Positions 8,662-18,295 are shown, numbered from the stretch's first letter. The stretch is 64,000 nucleotides of DNA from Azoarcus sp031555955 (GCA_031555955.1 JAVBTY010000065.1:1-64000); one strand, 5' to 3'. Notes: generated by a model from the sequence alone, not told the origin. Numbers and translations are program-made.

Positions 8662-10173
8662 ATGTTCCTGCCCGCCCAGCCCGTCTACCCTGTTGCCGGA
8701 ATCCGGGAAATAGAAGAAAAGATCATTCCCGGCGCCCAGCCGCCGCTCATGGAGCGCGCGGGCCGCGCTGCGGCGGAAGACGCGGTGCGCCTCATCATGG
8801 ACCGCCCCGGCCCCATCCTCATCGCCTGCGGCCCCGGCAATAACGGCGGCGACGGCTTCGTCATGGCGCGGCACCTGCGCCAGGCCGGGCGCGACGTTAC
8901 CGTCGCCTTCGCCGACGCAGCGGAAAACCTGCCGCCAGACGCCGCCAGGGCGCGCACCGACTACCTTTCCACGGGTGGAGCCACGGTTACCGACCTGCCC
9001 GCCGCCCCCGCGCAGGGATGGGCGCTGGTCGTCGACGCCCTGTTCGGCATCGGGCTGAAACGCCCCGTCGAAGGCCGTCCCGCCGCCTGGATCGCCGCGC
9101 TCAACGCCCAGCATGCGCCACGCATGGCGCTCGACGTGCCCAGCGGGCTCGACGCCGACACCGGGCAACAGCTCGGCGCCACCTTCCGCGCCACCCACAC
9201 CACCACCTTCATCGCACTCAAACCCGGCCTGCTCACGCTCGACGGCCCCGACTGCTGCGGCGACATCTCCGTGCACCGCCTCGACATCGACGCCCCCGCG
9301 TGGCTGCCCGCGCGCGGCCACGCAATCCGCCCCAGCCTGTTCCGCGAACAGCTCCAGCCACGCCCGCGCAACACGCACAAAGGCATTTACGGCGACGCAG
9401 GCATCCTCGGCGGCGACAGCGGCATGGCCGGAGCGGCGCTGCTCGCCGGGCGCGCCGCGCTGTGGCTGGGCGCCGGGCGCGTACTGGTCGGCCTGCTCGA
9501 CAGGCACGCGCCCACGGTCGACCCCGCCCACCCCGAACTGATGCTGCGCCAGGCCAGCGCCCTGCCGGAAAAACTCACTGCCCTCGCCGCCGGCCCCGGC
9601 CTCGGCACCCGCACGGAAGCCGCGCCGCTGCTTGCCAGCGCGCTGCAACGCGACATCCCCCTGGTGCTCGACGCCGACGCCCTCAACCTGACCGGCCAGG
9701 ATGCCACCCTGCGCGCCGCGCTGCTGCAACGCCGCGCGCCCACCGTGCTTACGCCCCACCCCGCCGAAGCGGGACGCCTGCTCGGCGGCGGCGCCGCCGC
9801 CGTACAGCGCGACCGCCTCGGCGCAGCCCTGGAACTGGCGCGCAGCCTGAAAGCGCTGGTCGTGCTCAAGGGCTGCGGCAGCCTCGTCGCCACCCCGGAC
9901 GGCCGCTGGTATATCAACGGCAGCGGCCACCCCGGCATGGCCACGGCCGGCATGGGCGACGTGCTCACCGGCCTCATCGTCAGCCTGCTCGCGCAAGGCT
10001 GGCCAGCCGAAGCGGCGCTGATCGCCGCCGTACACCTGCACGGCCTGGCGGCCGACCGCCTCGCGCGCGAAGGCATCGGCCCCATCGGCCTCACCGCCAG
10101 CGAGGTCATCGACGCCGCGCGCGGCGTGTTCAACGGCTGGCTGATCGAAGCGGGCCGCAGCCAGCTGCAATGA
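8662..10173 (+). CDS. nnr: bifunctional NAD(P)H-hydrate epimerase / ADP-dependent NAD(P)H-hydrate dehydratase
   Basis: A 503-residue two-domain repair enzyme that reverses hydration damage to NADH and NADPH. Residues 1 to about 215 form the YjeF_N epimerase domain, with ACGPGNNGGDGFVMARHL as its nucleotide-binding signature and the DALFGIGL and ALDVPSGLDAD blocks. Residues about 230-495 form the ribokinase-like dehydratase domain, with GILGGDSGMAGAALLAGRAA, LTPHPAEAGRLLG and the C-terminal GHPGMATAGMGDVLTG motif. This is the normal fused arrangement. It stands alone, with 242 bp upstream separating it from a divergent gene. Confidence 0.95.
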   Translation: MFLPAQPVYPVAGIREIEEKIIPGAQPPLMERAGRAAAEDAVRLIMDRPGPILIACGPGNNGGDGFVMARHLRQAGRDVTVAFADAAENLPPDAARARTDYLSTGGATVTDLPAAPAQGWALVVDALFGIGLKRPVEGRPAAWIAALNAQHAPRMALDVPSGLDADTGQQLGATFRATHTTTFIALKPGLLTLDGPDCCGDISVHRLDIDAPAWLPARGHAIRPSLFREQLQPRPRNTHKGIYGDAGILGGDSGMAGAALLAGRAALWLGAGRVLVGLLDRHAPTVDPAHPELMLRQASALPEKLTALAAGPGLGTRTEAAPLLASALQRDIPLVLDADALNLTGQDATLRAALLQRRAPTVLTPHPAEAGRLLGGGAAAVQRDRLGAALELARSLKALVVLKGCGSLVATPDGRWYINGSGHPGMATAGMGDVLTGLIVSLLAQGWPAEAALIAAVHLHGLAADRLAREGIGPIGLTASEVIDAARGVFNGWLIEAGRSQLQ

Positions 10174-10421
10174 TCCGCGCGATGAAACAGGGCCTGCGGG
10201 TTTGCCCCATATTCTGCCGTCACACCGGTCAGGTGGCGTACGTCATATGTTGAGCATCACGACCGCGGCGCCCGTAAAGAATAAAATCATGGTGATGATG
10301 ACATTTGGGTCATACGCAAGGCGAAAGCACTGATCCGCGCGGAAAACCCTGATATTTTGTTCAGCCTGAACGCGCTCAGGCACGTCGACCAATTCGGGCA
10401 CAATACTTTCCGGAGAACCTG

Positions 10422-11180
10422 ATGGCCCGTCTTTTTCTGATGCTCGTTATTTTTGTGACGACCCCTCCTCTCTTCGCCGGAACGGGGTTCAGTTCACAGG
10501 AAGTTTTCTCACGCTGGCTCATGTTCTATTATGAAAAACCCGAACCAGACCGCATTCCTGACGCGGTGAAATACATGAGCGAGTCTGGTATCCTGGACAG
10601 TAACCACGCCATCCCTCCAGTAGCGGGTTTCCTTTCCGGCGTTTTTCGTGACAATCCGCAGCAGATCGGGCAGTGGTTTAAAGATCTGGATGGCCTGAAA
10701 GAAAAGCATCTGGGAGTTGCCGTTCTCGGGCTCTGGTACTCCGGCCTGCCAGATTCACAGCCAAGAGTTTCCGCGTTTCTCGACAAACACCCAAAACTCG
10801 GGCCTGGCTTCGGTTTCACCAGCCAGGGCTCTCCAATGGCAGTCGAACAGATCCCCCTGGAACAGGGGGCGTGGGTGCTTGATGCCCTGTGGGGCAGGTT
10901 CATGGCAACCGGCGAAAGCGCACCAGTCGAAAGAATCATCACCACCCTGGCCTGGTCCGACGTTGAGGGGGACACCAATCGCCTGCTCATCAGCGCCGCC
11001 GCGCGCTGGTCACTGACATCAAACGCGGTCCAGCACAAACGGGTACTGGAAATCTGCGAGAAAATGGCGAAAACCCAGGGCGGTGAACTTGCCGCCAGGC
11101 TCACCGAGGTCATAGGGAATGCAAGGAAAGAGCTGCAAACCCCACGTAACCCGGCAGCCCGCACGGACGCTGCACGATAA
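10422..11180 (+). CDS. putative exported protein, no recognised family
   Basis: A 252-residue protein with a hydrophobic N-terminus (MARLFLMLVIFV, cleavage probably near FAG at residue 20), so likely exported. No catalytic or repeat motif is recognised; the mature chain reads as mostly alpha-helical, with short Trp-containing helices (VFSRWLMFYYE, IGQWFKDLDGL). Codon use is visibly less G+C-biased than in the neighbours. The following small membrane-protein gene begins 69 bp later on the same strand and may share the message. The start ATG is preceded by GGAG with 6 bp spacing. Confidence 0.6.
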   Translation: MARLFLMLVIFVTTPPLFAGTGFSSQEVFSRWLMFYYEKPEPDRIPDAVKYMSESGILDSNHAIPPVAGFLSGVFRDNPQQIGQWFKDLDGLKEKHLGVAVLGLWYSGLPDSQPRVSAFLDKHPKLGPGFGFTSQGSPMAVEQIPLEQGAWVLDALWGRFMATGESAPVERIITTLAWSDVEGDTNRLLISAAARWSLTSNAVQHKRVLEICEKMAKTQGGELAARLTEVIGNARKELQTPRNPAARTDAAR

Positions 11181-11249
11181 AACCATGCAGTCTCATCGGC
11201 TTGCCACCCCTGGCAGACTGCGTACGCCGTACGCCAGAGGCATGGGCTG

Positions 11250-11564
11250 ATGGATGCGAAGCTGATTGTTATTCTGGCCTCGGAAGCGGTTTCATTATGG
11301 CTTTTGATCTGTCTCTGGAAATCGGAAGAACATCCATTTCTCAAGATCATTCTGTCACTGCTTTCCCTGATCCCGGTCCTCGGTCCGGCTGTTGTACTGT
11401 GGATCAGCCGTTTTCCGGAAAGAGCGCCGCAAGCGCTGCAGGATCGCAGCCGTCATAGGGCAGACGTTTACGACCGCTGGGCCGATACGCTGAACGAGAA
11501 AAACCCTCACGAACGTTTTCGCAAGTGGCAGCGCATCATGGACAGGAAGTGCGACGGAGATTGA
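11250..11564 (+). CDS. small two-helix membrane protein
   Basis: A 104-residue protein with two hydrophobic segments (about 5-24 and 32-51), the second reading LLSLIPVLGPAVVLW, followed by a charged cytoplasmic tail rich in Arg, Asp and Trp. The segment pattern resembles short PLDc_N-like or accessory membrane proteins, but I cannot assign a family. It lies downstream of an unrecognised exported protein and upstream of a DMT transporter, with 127 bp to the latter. A pairing with the upstream gene is suggested only by strand and spacing. Confidence 0.5.
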   Translation: MDAKLIVILASEAVSLWLLICLWKSEEHPFLKIILSLLSLIPVLGPAVVLWISRFPERAPQALQDRSRHRADVYDRWADTLNEKNPHERFRKWQRIMDRKCDGD

Positions 11565-11691
11565 TCTGATATCTGCGCCTGAACCATTCATCCCGCCGGG
11601 CTGGTGCAGATCCGGCCTGCCCGTCCGTAAATTCAGCCACTGCCCCCCACTCCTCACCACCACCCAACCCACGAACGCCCCCTTTTTTTTC

Positions 11692-12672
11692 ATGCCCCCC
11701 GCCGCGCCACGCCTGCTGCATGCCACCTTCCTGCTGCTTGGGGCCCTGGTTTTTTTCGTCCTGCTCGACACCACGGCGAAATATCTCGCCCGCACCTGGC
11801 CCGTGCCGATGCTGGTGTGGGTGCGTTACACGGGGCATTTTCTGCTGATGGTGATTTTTCTCGCGCCGTCGATGCGGCGGCGTCTTGTCAGCACCGCCCG
11901 GCCGGGGCGGCAGATCGTGCGCGCCTTTTGCCTGCTCGGCACCAGTTTTTTCGGGGTGGAGGCGCTTGCGCGCATGCCACTGGCGGAAACGACCGCGATC
12001 GTGTTCATCTCTCCGCTGCTGGTTACGCTGATGGCGCGGCCCCTGCTGGGGGAGCGGATCGGCCTGCCGCGCTGGGCGGCGGTCATCATCGGCTTCGCCG
12101 GGGTGCTGCTGATCGCCCGCCCCGGTAGCGGTCTGGTTCCGGAAGGCGTGGCGCTCGCCTTCGCCGCCGCGCTCACTTACGCGATGTACCAGATTCTGAC
12201 CCGCCAGCTCTCGCCCACCGAGAATCCGGTGACGATGCTGTTTTACACCGCACTTATCGGCACCGGCGCCATGTCGCTCGCGCTGCCGTGGATCTGGGCG
12301 GGCCCCGCGCCGGGAGCCGCCGACGCGGCGCTGTTCGTTCTGCTCGGCATTTTCGGCGGCGCGGGGCACTTTCTCCTTACCCGCGCCTTCCGCGAAGCGC
12401 CCGCCTCGGTGCTGTCGCCCATGCTGTATGCCCAGCTTGTCTGGGCGACGCTGGCGGGCTGGCTGGTGTTCGGGCATTTTCCCGACGCCATTGCCTTCGC
12501 GGGCATTCTTACGATCGGGCTCGCGGGCGTCATCATCGCCCTCGACAGCCGCCGCGCCACCGCCAAAGCGCCGCCCGCCCCGCTGCACAGCGACGGGGAG
12601 CCCGGCGCGGCGGCGGAAAAACCGCCGGTGCTAGAATCAGCGCCATCTCAACGAACCGGCCCCGCCCCATGA
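11692..12672 (+). CDS. EamA/DMT-superfamily transporter
   Basis: A 326-residue inner-membrane protein with about ten hydrophobic segments arranged as two EamA repeats (ETTAIVFISPLLVTLMARPLLGERI in the first, PMLYAQLVWATLAGWLVFG in the second). RhaT/RarD-like DMT proteins export or exchange small metabolites; the substrate cannot be predicted. The last 40 residues are a hydrophilic Ala/Pro-rich tail. The stop overlaps the start of nadC by 4 bp (ATGA at 12669), which suggests co-expression, though a link to NAD synthesis is not established. The start ATG follows a C- and T-rich stretch without a good ribosome-binding site. Confidence 0.85.
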   Translation: MPPAAPRLLHATFLLLGALVFFVLLDTTAKYLARTWPVPMLVWVRYTGHFLLMVIFLAPSMRRRLVSTARPGRQIVRAFCLLGTSFFGVEALARMPLAETTAIVFISPLLVTLMARPLLGERIGLPRWAAVIIGFAGVLLIARPGSGLVPEGVALAFAAALTYAMYQILTRQLSPTENPVTMLFYTALIGTGAMSLALPWIWAGPAPGAADAALFVLLGIFGGAGHFLLTRAFREAPASVLSPMLYAQLVWATLAGWLVFGHFPDAIAFAGILTIGLAGVIIALDSRRATAKAPPAPLHSDGEPGAAAEKPPVLESAPSQRTGPAP

Positions 12673-13517
12673 TCCTGCCCGAACAGCTCCGCGTTGAAAT
12701 CCAGCGCAACGTCGCCGCTTCCCTGGCCGAGGACATCGGCACGGGCGACCTCACCGCCCGCCTGATTCCGGCAGGCACCGACGCCCGCGGCCGGGTCATT
12801 ACCCGCGAAGACGCCATCATCTGCGGTACGGCCTGGTTCGACGCCGCCTTCGCCGCGCTCAACCCGACTTCCACCGTGCTGTGGCGCGTGCGCGATGGCG
12901 AACGCGTTACCGCCGGGCAGACCCTGTGCGACGTGGTGAGCAGCGCGCGCACGCTGCTTACCGCCGAACGCACCGCGCTCAATTTCCTGCAGCTGCTCTC
13001 GGCCACCGCCACGGCAACCCGCCGCTTCGTCGATGCCGTGGCCGGTACGAAAGCGAAGATCATCGATACGCGCAAAACGCTCCCCGGACTGCGCCTGGCG
13101 CAGAAATACGCGGTCGCCACCGGTGGCGGCGTCAATCACCGTATTGGCCTTTACGACGGTGTTCTGATCAAGGAAAACCACATCATCGCCGCGGGCGGCA
13201 TCCGCCAGGTGGTGGCGCAGGCGCGCGCCATCGCGCCGTCGAACGTGTTCATCGAGATCGAAGTGGAAAACCTGGGCGAGCTGCACGAAGCGCTTGAAAC
13301 CGGCGTGAACATGATCCTGCTCGATAACATGAGCCTGGCGGACATGGCCGAGGCCGTGCGCATCACCGCGGGCCGCGCCGAACTGGAAGCTTCTGGCGGC
13401 GTCGACCTGACGAAGGTGCGCGCCATCGCGGAAACCGGCGTGGACCGTATTTCCATCGGCAGCCTGACCAAAGATGTGCGCGCGCTTGATCTTTCCCTGC
13501 GCCACGTCGAGGAATGA
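12669..13517 (+). CDS. nadC: nicotinate-nucleotide diphosphorylase (quinolinate phosphoribosyltransferase)
   Basis: A 282-residue enzyme that converts quinolinate and PRPP to nicotinate mononucleotide, CO2 and PPi in de novo NAD synthesis. The family signatures are clear: EDIGTGDLTARLIP at the N-terminus, ERTALNFLQLLSATAT, DTRKTLPGLRLAQKYAV, GGGVNHRIGLYDGVLIKENH and the C-terminal ASGGVDLTKVRAIAETGVD phosphate-binding region. The start overlaps the DMT gene stop by 4 bp. Length is normal. nadA and nadB are not in the window. Confidence 0.97.
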   Translation: MILPEQLRVEIQRNVAASLAEDIGTGDLTARLIPAGTDARGRVITREDAIICGTAWFDAAFAALNPTSTVLWRVRDGERVTAGQTLCDVVSSARTLLTAERTALNFLQLLSATATATRRFVDAVAGTKAKIIDTRKTLPGLRLAQKYAVATGGGVNHRIGLYDGVLIKENHIIAAGGIRQVVAQARAIAPSNVFIEIEVENLGELHEALETGVNMILLDNMSLADMAEAVRITAGRAELEASGGVDLTKVRAIAETGVDRISIGSLTKDVRALDLSLRHVEE

Positions 13518-13544
13518 TCCGGATCACTGAAACCACCGCCTGGA

Positions 13545-15581
13545 ATGGATGAATCCATGGAGAGCGATACTGCAGCCGCACCGCCTCCCGCGCCGCCCGT
13601 TTTCGAAATAGAAACGACCCGGTCCGAACGCATTGCGGCGATCCGGGCCGTGCAGCGCTGGATACGCGCTTACGCGCGTGAAAGCCGCTTCTCCCCGCCA
13701 TCCCTGCTGCTCATGGCAGTGATCGCCTTTACCATCACCCTCGCATTCCACCTTTTTTCCTGGTCAAGCCGCGATGCGGCCCTGCCGTGGGCGCTCGTCC
13801 TCATATTTTTTCTGATATTTCTCTCCACTGCGGCTTCCATCTCCATCCAGCAGCGCAGGCTCATAACCCTTGCCGCAGAGGAAACCGACGGACATTTCAG
13901 CCTGCATCCGGGCGAGCAGGGGCTGGCCGTCCGCGCCAGCAGCGGCAGCGGAGAAGAAATCCCCTGGTCCGCAATCAGGGGGCTGGAACGCCACCACGAT
14001 GCGATCGCCATTTATCTGCGCGCCTTCCGGGTGCTGTGGCTGCCGCTGCGCTGCATTCCGGACGAAACCGCCCGGAACAGCCTTATCCGGGAACTCGAAA
14101 CCCGCACCGGGCTCACCCTCCGGAACGCCTCTACCGCGCCTCCGGCCGCAACGGCGCAAAGCGGCGCCTCTTCCCGGGAATCCTCCCCGTTTCTGCGCGC
14201 GCTGCGCGACAACCTGCGCGCGGGCGTCCGCTTCCTGCTGTTCCGCAAAAGCGCGCCGACCCTTCTGCGCGGCACGGTGCCGCAGTACATCGCCCTGTGT
14301 CTGCTGAACGACGCCACGGGGCTTGCATTCGATCTGCTTCACGTAGGCTGGGAGGGCGAATTCAACCGCTGGGCCATACCCTGGCTGCTCTGGGGCATAC
14401 CGCTGATACTGCTGTGCGCCTGGTGCTGCGGGCGGCTGGGCGATACCGCGGCGCGCGCCATGGATGGCGCGGTCGCCATCATGGCCATTACCTGCCTGGC
14501 CTACCCCATGCAGGCCGCCCTGCCCTTTCTGCCGGAAGCGTTCTGGCGCCAGCTTGGGCCGGCCAGCGAATGGGTCGGCTGGCTGCTGCTCACGTGGTTC
14601 GTCCTTGCGAACGGCATCGCCCTGGGACGGATTTACCGCCTGCGTCCGCCACGTTATGCCGTCGCAATGGCTGCGGTAATCACGACCCTCATCCTGCCAG
14701 GCTTCCTGCTGCAGAACGACAATGACCACCTCTGGGTGGAACGCTACGATCCGGACCAGAATGCCGCCGCCATCGCCCGGCGCGAACAGGCCCGGAGCGA
14801 GACCGTACTCTACCGCCAGCCCGCGCTGCTGGAGCAGGCGCTGGCCGGTCTGCGGGAACAGCGTCCCGGCGTGCCGGACATCTATCTGATCGCCATGGGC
14901 GGCAACGGCGGGCAGGACGTGTTCCTGCATGAAACACTCAGCGTCGACGCCCTGTTCGAAGAACGTTTCGATACCGCCGGACGCAGCGTGGTGCTGGTCA
15001 ACAACCCGGCCACGGCGCAGGAACGCCCCATCGCCAGCGTAACGGCGCTGCAGCGCGCGCTCGATGCGGCCGCCGCGCGCATGGATAAAGATGAAGACGT
15101 ACTGTTCCTGTTCATGACCTCGCACGGCTCCCAGGACTTCCGCTTCGACCTGAGCCTGTGGCCCTACCGCTTCGAAGAACTCACCCCCCAGCGCCTGCGC
15201 GAAATGCTCGACGCCAGCGGCATCAGAAACCGGGTAATCGTGGTATCGGCCTGCTACTCGGGCGGTTTCGTCGAACCGCTGGCCGACGAGCGCACGCTGG
15301 TGATGAGCGCCGCGCGGGCGGACCGCAACTCCCACGGCTGCAGCCACGAGGCGGACTGGACGTTCTTCGGCCGCGCCTATTTCGACGAAGCCCTGCGCCA
15401 CACCTACTCTTTCAGCGAAGCATTCGCGCAGGCCCGCCAGGCCGTGACGGAACGCGAGGCGGCGCAAGGCTATGAGGCCTCCGAACCGCAGATCGCCGAA
15501 GGAGAAAAAATCCGCCCGGTGCTGGAAAAAATCGGGCAGCGCCTTGCCGCACGGGAAAAAACGCACGCCGCCGCCCCCTGA
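13545..15581 (+). CDS. multidomain membrane protein with C-terminal C13 (legumain/caspase-like) peptidase domain
   Basis: A 678-residue protein. Two membrane segments (about 52-72 and 80-101) are followed by a soluble stretch (about 105-190) with the pattern of a YcxB-like/bacterial PH domain (EQGLAVRASS, EEIPWSAIRGLE). A second membrane block of about five segments (240-390) resembles a Yip1-type domain. The last part (about 430-670) is a C13-family cysteine peptidase with the catalytic dyad His527 in FMTSHGSQDF and Cys570 in VVSACYSGGF. With seven helices after a cytoplasmic N-terminus, the peptidase should face the periplasm. Two ATGs (13545 and 13557) are possible starts. It lies 27 bp after nadC and 80 bp before tsaD. 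The substrate is unknown. Confidence 0.82.
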   Translation: MDESMESDTAAAPPPAPPVFEIETTRSERIAAIRAVQRWIRAYARESRFSPPSLLLMAVIAFTITLAFHLFSWSSRDAALPWALVLIFFLIFLSTAASISIQQRRLITLAAEETDGHFSLHPGEQGLAVRASSGSGEEIPWSAIRGLERHHDAIAIYLRAFRVLWLPLRCIPDETARNSLIRELETRTGLTLRNASTAPPAATAQSGASSRESSPFLRALRDNLRAGVRFLLFRKSAPTLLRGTVPQYIALCLLNDATGLAFDLLHVGWEGEFNRWAIPWLLWGIPLILLCAWCCGRLGDTAARAMDGAVAIMAITCLAYPMQAALPFLPEAFWRQLGPASEWVGWLLLTWFVLANGIALGRIYRLRPPRYAVAMAAVITTLILPGFLLQNDNDHLWVERYDPDQNAAAIARREQARSETVLYRQPALLEQALAGLREQRPGVPDIYLIAMGGNGGQDVFLHETLSVDALFEERFDTAGRSVVLVNNPATAQERPIASVTALQRALDAAAARMDKDEDVLFLFMTSHGSQDFRFDLSLWPYRFEELTPQRLREMLDASGIRNRVIVVSACYSGGFVEPLADERTLVMSAARADRNSHGCSHEADWTFFGRAYFDEALRHTYSFSEAFAQARQAVTEREAAQGYEASEPQIAEGEKIRPVLEKIGQRLAAREKTHAAAP

Positions 15582-15661
15582 CGGCCCGGACGCGGCGTTC
15601 CGGACCGCCGCCTCCCCGCCACGGTTAAAATGCCGCCCTCCAATCCGCATGAACCGCCGAC

Positions 15662-16711
15662 ATGAAAGTACTGGGCATAGAAACATCCTGCGATGAGACC
15701 GGCGTGGCGGTGTACGACACCGCCGCCGGTCTGCTCGGACAATGCCTGCACTCCCAGATCGACCTGCACGCCCTGTACGGCGGCGTGGTGCCGGAACTGG
15801 CCTCCCGCGACCATATCCGCCGCCTGCCCCTGCTGCTGAACCAGGTGCTGGCCGAAACCGGACTGGCCGCCCGCGACATCGACGCCATCGCCTACACCGC
15901 AGGCCCCGGCCTGGCGGGCGCGCTGCTCACCGGCGCCAGCGTGGCCGAAGCGTTCGCCATGGGAGCGGACATCCCGGCGCTGCCAGTGCACCACCTCGAA
16001 GGGCACCTGCTTTCCCCGCTTCTGTCAGCCGACCCGCCCTCGTTTCCGTTTGTCGCGCTGCTGGTATCCGGCGGCCACACCCAGCTGATGGAAGTTCATG
16101 GCGTGGGCGATTACACCCTGCTGGGCGAATCGCTCGACGACGCGGCGGGCGAAGCCTTCGATAAAACCGCCAAACTGATCGGACTGGGTTACCCCGGCGG
16201 CCCGCAACTCGCCGCGCTGGCGGGCGACGGCCGCGCCGGACGCTTCCGCCTGCCGCGCCCCATGCTGCATTCGGGCGATCTCGATTTCAGCTTCAGCGGA
16301 CTGAAAACCGCGGTGCTGAACGTGGTTTCCGCGCCGCAATGGCAGCCGGGCGACGCCGCCGACCTGGCGGCGGACTTTCAGGATGCTGTGGTGGAAGTGC
16401 TCTCCGCCAAGGCCCTGGCCGCGCTGAAACAGACCGGGCTACGAACACTCGTGGTCGCTGGCGGCGTCGGCGCCAACCGCGCGCTGCGGGCGCATCTGGA
16501 CCAGGCCGCCCGCCGCCGGGGCTGGCGCGTGTATTACCCCGAACCCGCCCTGTGCACCGACAACGGCGCCATGATCGCCTTCGCCGGCGCCCTGCGTCTG
16601 TTCGCAGGCGAACGCCCGTCCGCCGCAAACGCCGCGATCCGCGTGCGCCCGCGCTGGCCGCTGGCCGATCTGCAGCCGCCCCGCGCGCCAGACAGCAAGC
16701 CCGCCCTGTAA
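15662..16711 (+). CDS. tsaD: tRNA N6-adenosine threonylcarbamoyltransferase
   Basis: A 349-residue ASKHA-fold enzyme that transfers threonylcarbamoyl to A37 of ANN-decoding tRNAs, acting with TsaB, TsaC and TsaE. The opening VLGIETSCDETGVAVYD, the metal-binding HHLEGH and the VSGGHTQL and VAGGVGANRALR blocks are all present. Length is slightly above the usual 337 because of a Pro-rich C-terminal tail. The start ATG is at 15662, 80 bp after the C13 peptidase gene. None of its partner genes is in the window. Confidence 0.97.
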   Translation: MKVLGIETSCDETGVAVYDTAAGLLGQCLHSQIDLHALYGGVVPELASRDHIRRLPLLLNQVLAETGLAARDIDAIAYTAGPGLAGALLTGASVAEAFAMGADIPALPVHHLEGHLLSPLLSADPPSFPFVALLVSGGHTQLMEVHGVGDYTLLGESLDDAAGEAFDKTAKLIGLGYPGGPQLAALAGDGRAGRFRLPRPMLHSGDLDFSFSGLKTAVLNVVSAPQWQPGDAADLAADFQDAVVEVLSAKALAALKQTGLRTLVVAGGVGANRALRAHLDQAARRRGWRVYYPEPALCTDNGAMIAFAGALRLFAGERPSAANAAIRVRPRWPLADLQPPRAPDSKPAL

Positions 16712-16969
16712 GCGCGGCGTCCCGCTTCAGCGGCTCCCCCCATCGCTCTTTCCCACCGCCGATACGGCCTCCAGTCCCGGCCAGCCGCCGCCTGGCATCT
16801 GGCGGCATGACGCCGCGGCGGCACCCGCCCGGCGCTATTCCCGCCGCATTCAGACTGCCTGCCGCGACAGGCTTCATGCAGCGCCCTTGCCTGGCCGATG
16901 CCCGGAGAATGAGAGGTGGCGCATGGTAATATCGCCCTTTAAAATTTTCCTTTCCGGGCACGCTCTACC

Positions 16970-18220
16970 ATGTTTTCTGCGCACGATACGCTTGCCAAGG
17001 CCGATCCTGAACTGTGGGCCGCCATTCAGGCGGAAAACCGCCGCCAGGAAGACCACATCGAACTGATCGCTTCCGAAAACTATGTTTCCCATGCGGTGAT
17101 GGAGGCCCAGGGTTCCCAGCTCACCAACAAGTATGCGGAAGGCTACCCGGGAAAGCGTTACTACGGCGGTTGCGAGCATGTGGACGTGGTCGAGCAGCTC
17201 GCGATCGACCGGCTGAAGAAGCTGTACGGCGCCGAAGCGGCGAACGTGCAGCCGAACTCCGGCTCCCAGGCCAACCAGGCGGTGCTGATGGCGTTCGCCA
17301 AGCCGGGCGATACCATCATGGGCATGAGCCTCGCGGAAGGCGGGCATCTGACGCACGGCATGCCGCTCAACATGTCGGGCAAATGGTTCAATGTCGTCGC
17401 CTACGGTCTCGATGCGAAGGAAGAAATCGATTACTCCGCGATGGAGGCGCTGGCGCGCCAGCACAAGCCGCGCATCATTATCGCCGGCGCCTCGGCGTAT
17501 TCGCTACGCATCGATTTTGAACGTTTCGCCAGAATCGCCAGGGAAGTAGGCGCGATTTTCTGGGTCGACATGGCGCACTACGCCGGACTGATCGCCGCCG
17601 GTTATTACCCGAATCCCGTGCCGCACGCGGACGTGGTGACCTCGACCACGCACAAGACGCTGCGCGGCCCGCGCGGCGGCGTGATCCTGATGAAGGCCGA
17701 ACACGAAAAGGCGCTCAACTCCGCTGTGTTCCCTGGCCTGCAGGGAGGCCCGCTGGAACACGTCATCGCCGCCAAGGCGGTGGCGTTCAGGGAAGCCGCC
17801 ACGCCGCAGTTCCGCCATTACCAGGAACAGGTGATCGCCAACGCGCGCGTGATGGCGCGCGTGCTGGGCGAGGAACGCGGCCTGCGCATCGTTTCCGGGC
17901 GCACCGAAAGCCACGTTTTCCTGCTCGACCTGCGCGCCAAGCAGATCACCGGCAAGGCGGCGGAAGCGGCGCTGGGACAGGCCCACATCACGGTGAACAA
18001 AAACGCGATCCCGAACGACCCGGAAAAACCGTTCGTGACCTCCGGCATCCGCATCGGCTCTCCGGCAATGACAACCCGCGGCTTCACGGAAATCGAAGCG
18101 GAAAAAGTCGCCCACCTGATCGCCAACGTGCTCGAAGCGCCGGAAGACGCCACCGTTATCGAACAGGTCCGCGCCCAGGTTTCCGCGCTGTGCGCGAAAT
18201 TCCCGGTATACGGCCGTTGA
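16970..18220 (+). CDS. glyA: serine hydroxymethyltransferase
   Basis: A 416-residue PLP enzyme interconverting serine and glycine with tetrahydrofolate, the main source of one-carbon units. The PLP lysine is Lys229 in TSTTHKTLRGPRGG. IELIASENYVSHAVMEAQGS at the N-terminus and the PNSGSQANQA block are typical. The start ATG is 258 bp downstream of tsaD, in a non-coding stretch where its promoter must lie. It is followed by nrdR and ribD, a common betaproteobacterial order. Length is exactly that expected. Confidence 0.98.
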   Translation: MFSAHDTLAKADPELWAAIQAENRRQEDHIELIASENYVSHAVMEAQGSQLTNKYAEGYPGKRYYGGCEHVDVVEQLAIDRLKKLYGAEAANVQPNSGSQANQAVLMAFAKPGDTIMGMSLAEGGHLTHGMPLNMSGKWFNVVAYGLDAKEEIDYSAMEALARQHKPRIIIAGASAYSLRIDFERFARIAREVGAIFWVDMAHYAGLIAAGYYPNPVPHADVVTSTTHKTLRGPRGGVILMKAEHEKALNSAVFPGLQGGPLEHVIAAKAVAFREAATPQFRHYQEQVIANARVMARVLGEERGLRIVSGRTESHVFLLDLRAKQITGKAAEAALGQAHITVNKNAIPNDPEKPFVTSGIRIGSPAMTTRGFTEIEAEKVAHLIANVLEAPEDATVIEQVRAQVSALCAKFPVYGR

Positions 18221-18295
18221 CCGGAGCAGGCGGAGCAAATACGCGATGACGGATACCCGCGTGTTTTCTCCGCCGCCCCATACCCTTTTCCGCCC

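Noticed and set aside
10243..10401. Possible 52-residue small protein on the minus strand, starting at GTG, with a hydrophobic C-terminus
   Set aside because: No ATG, start only 20 bp from a divergent gene, no ribosome-binding site and no recognised family. Could be a remnant of a membrane protein end, but support is too weak.
16712..16969. 258-bp gap between tsaD and glyA checked for a riboswitch or small RNA
   Set aside because: No glycine- or folate-type element or strong hairpin recognised; it probably carries only the glyA promoter.
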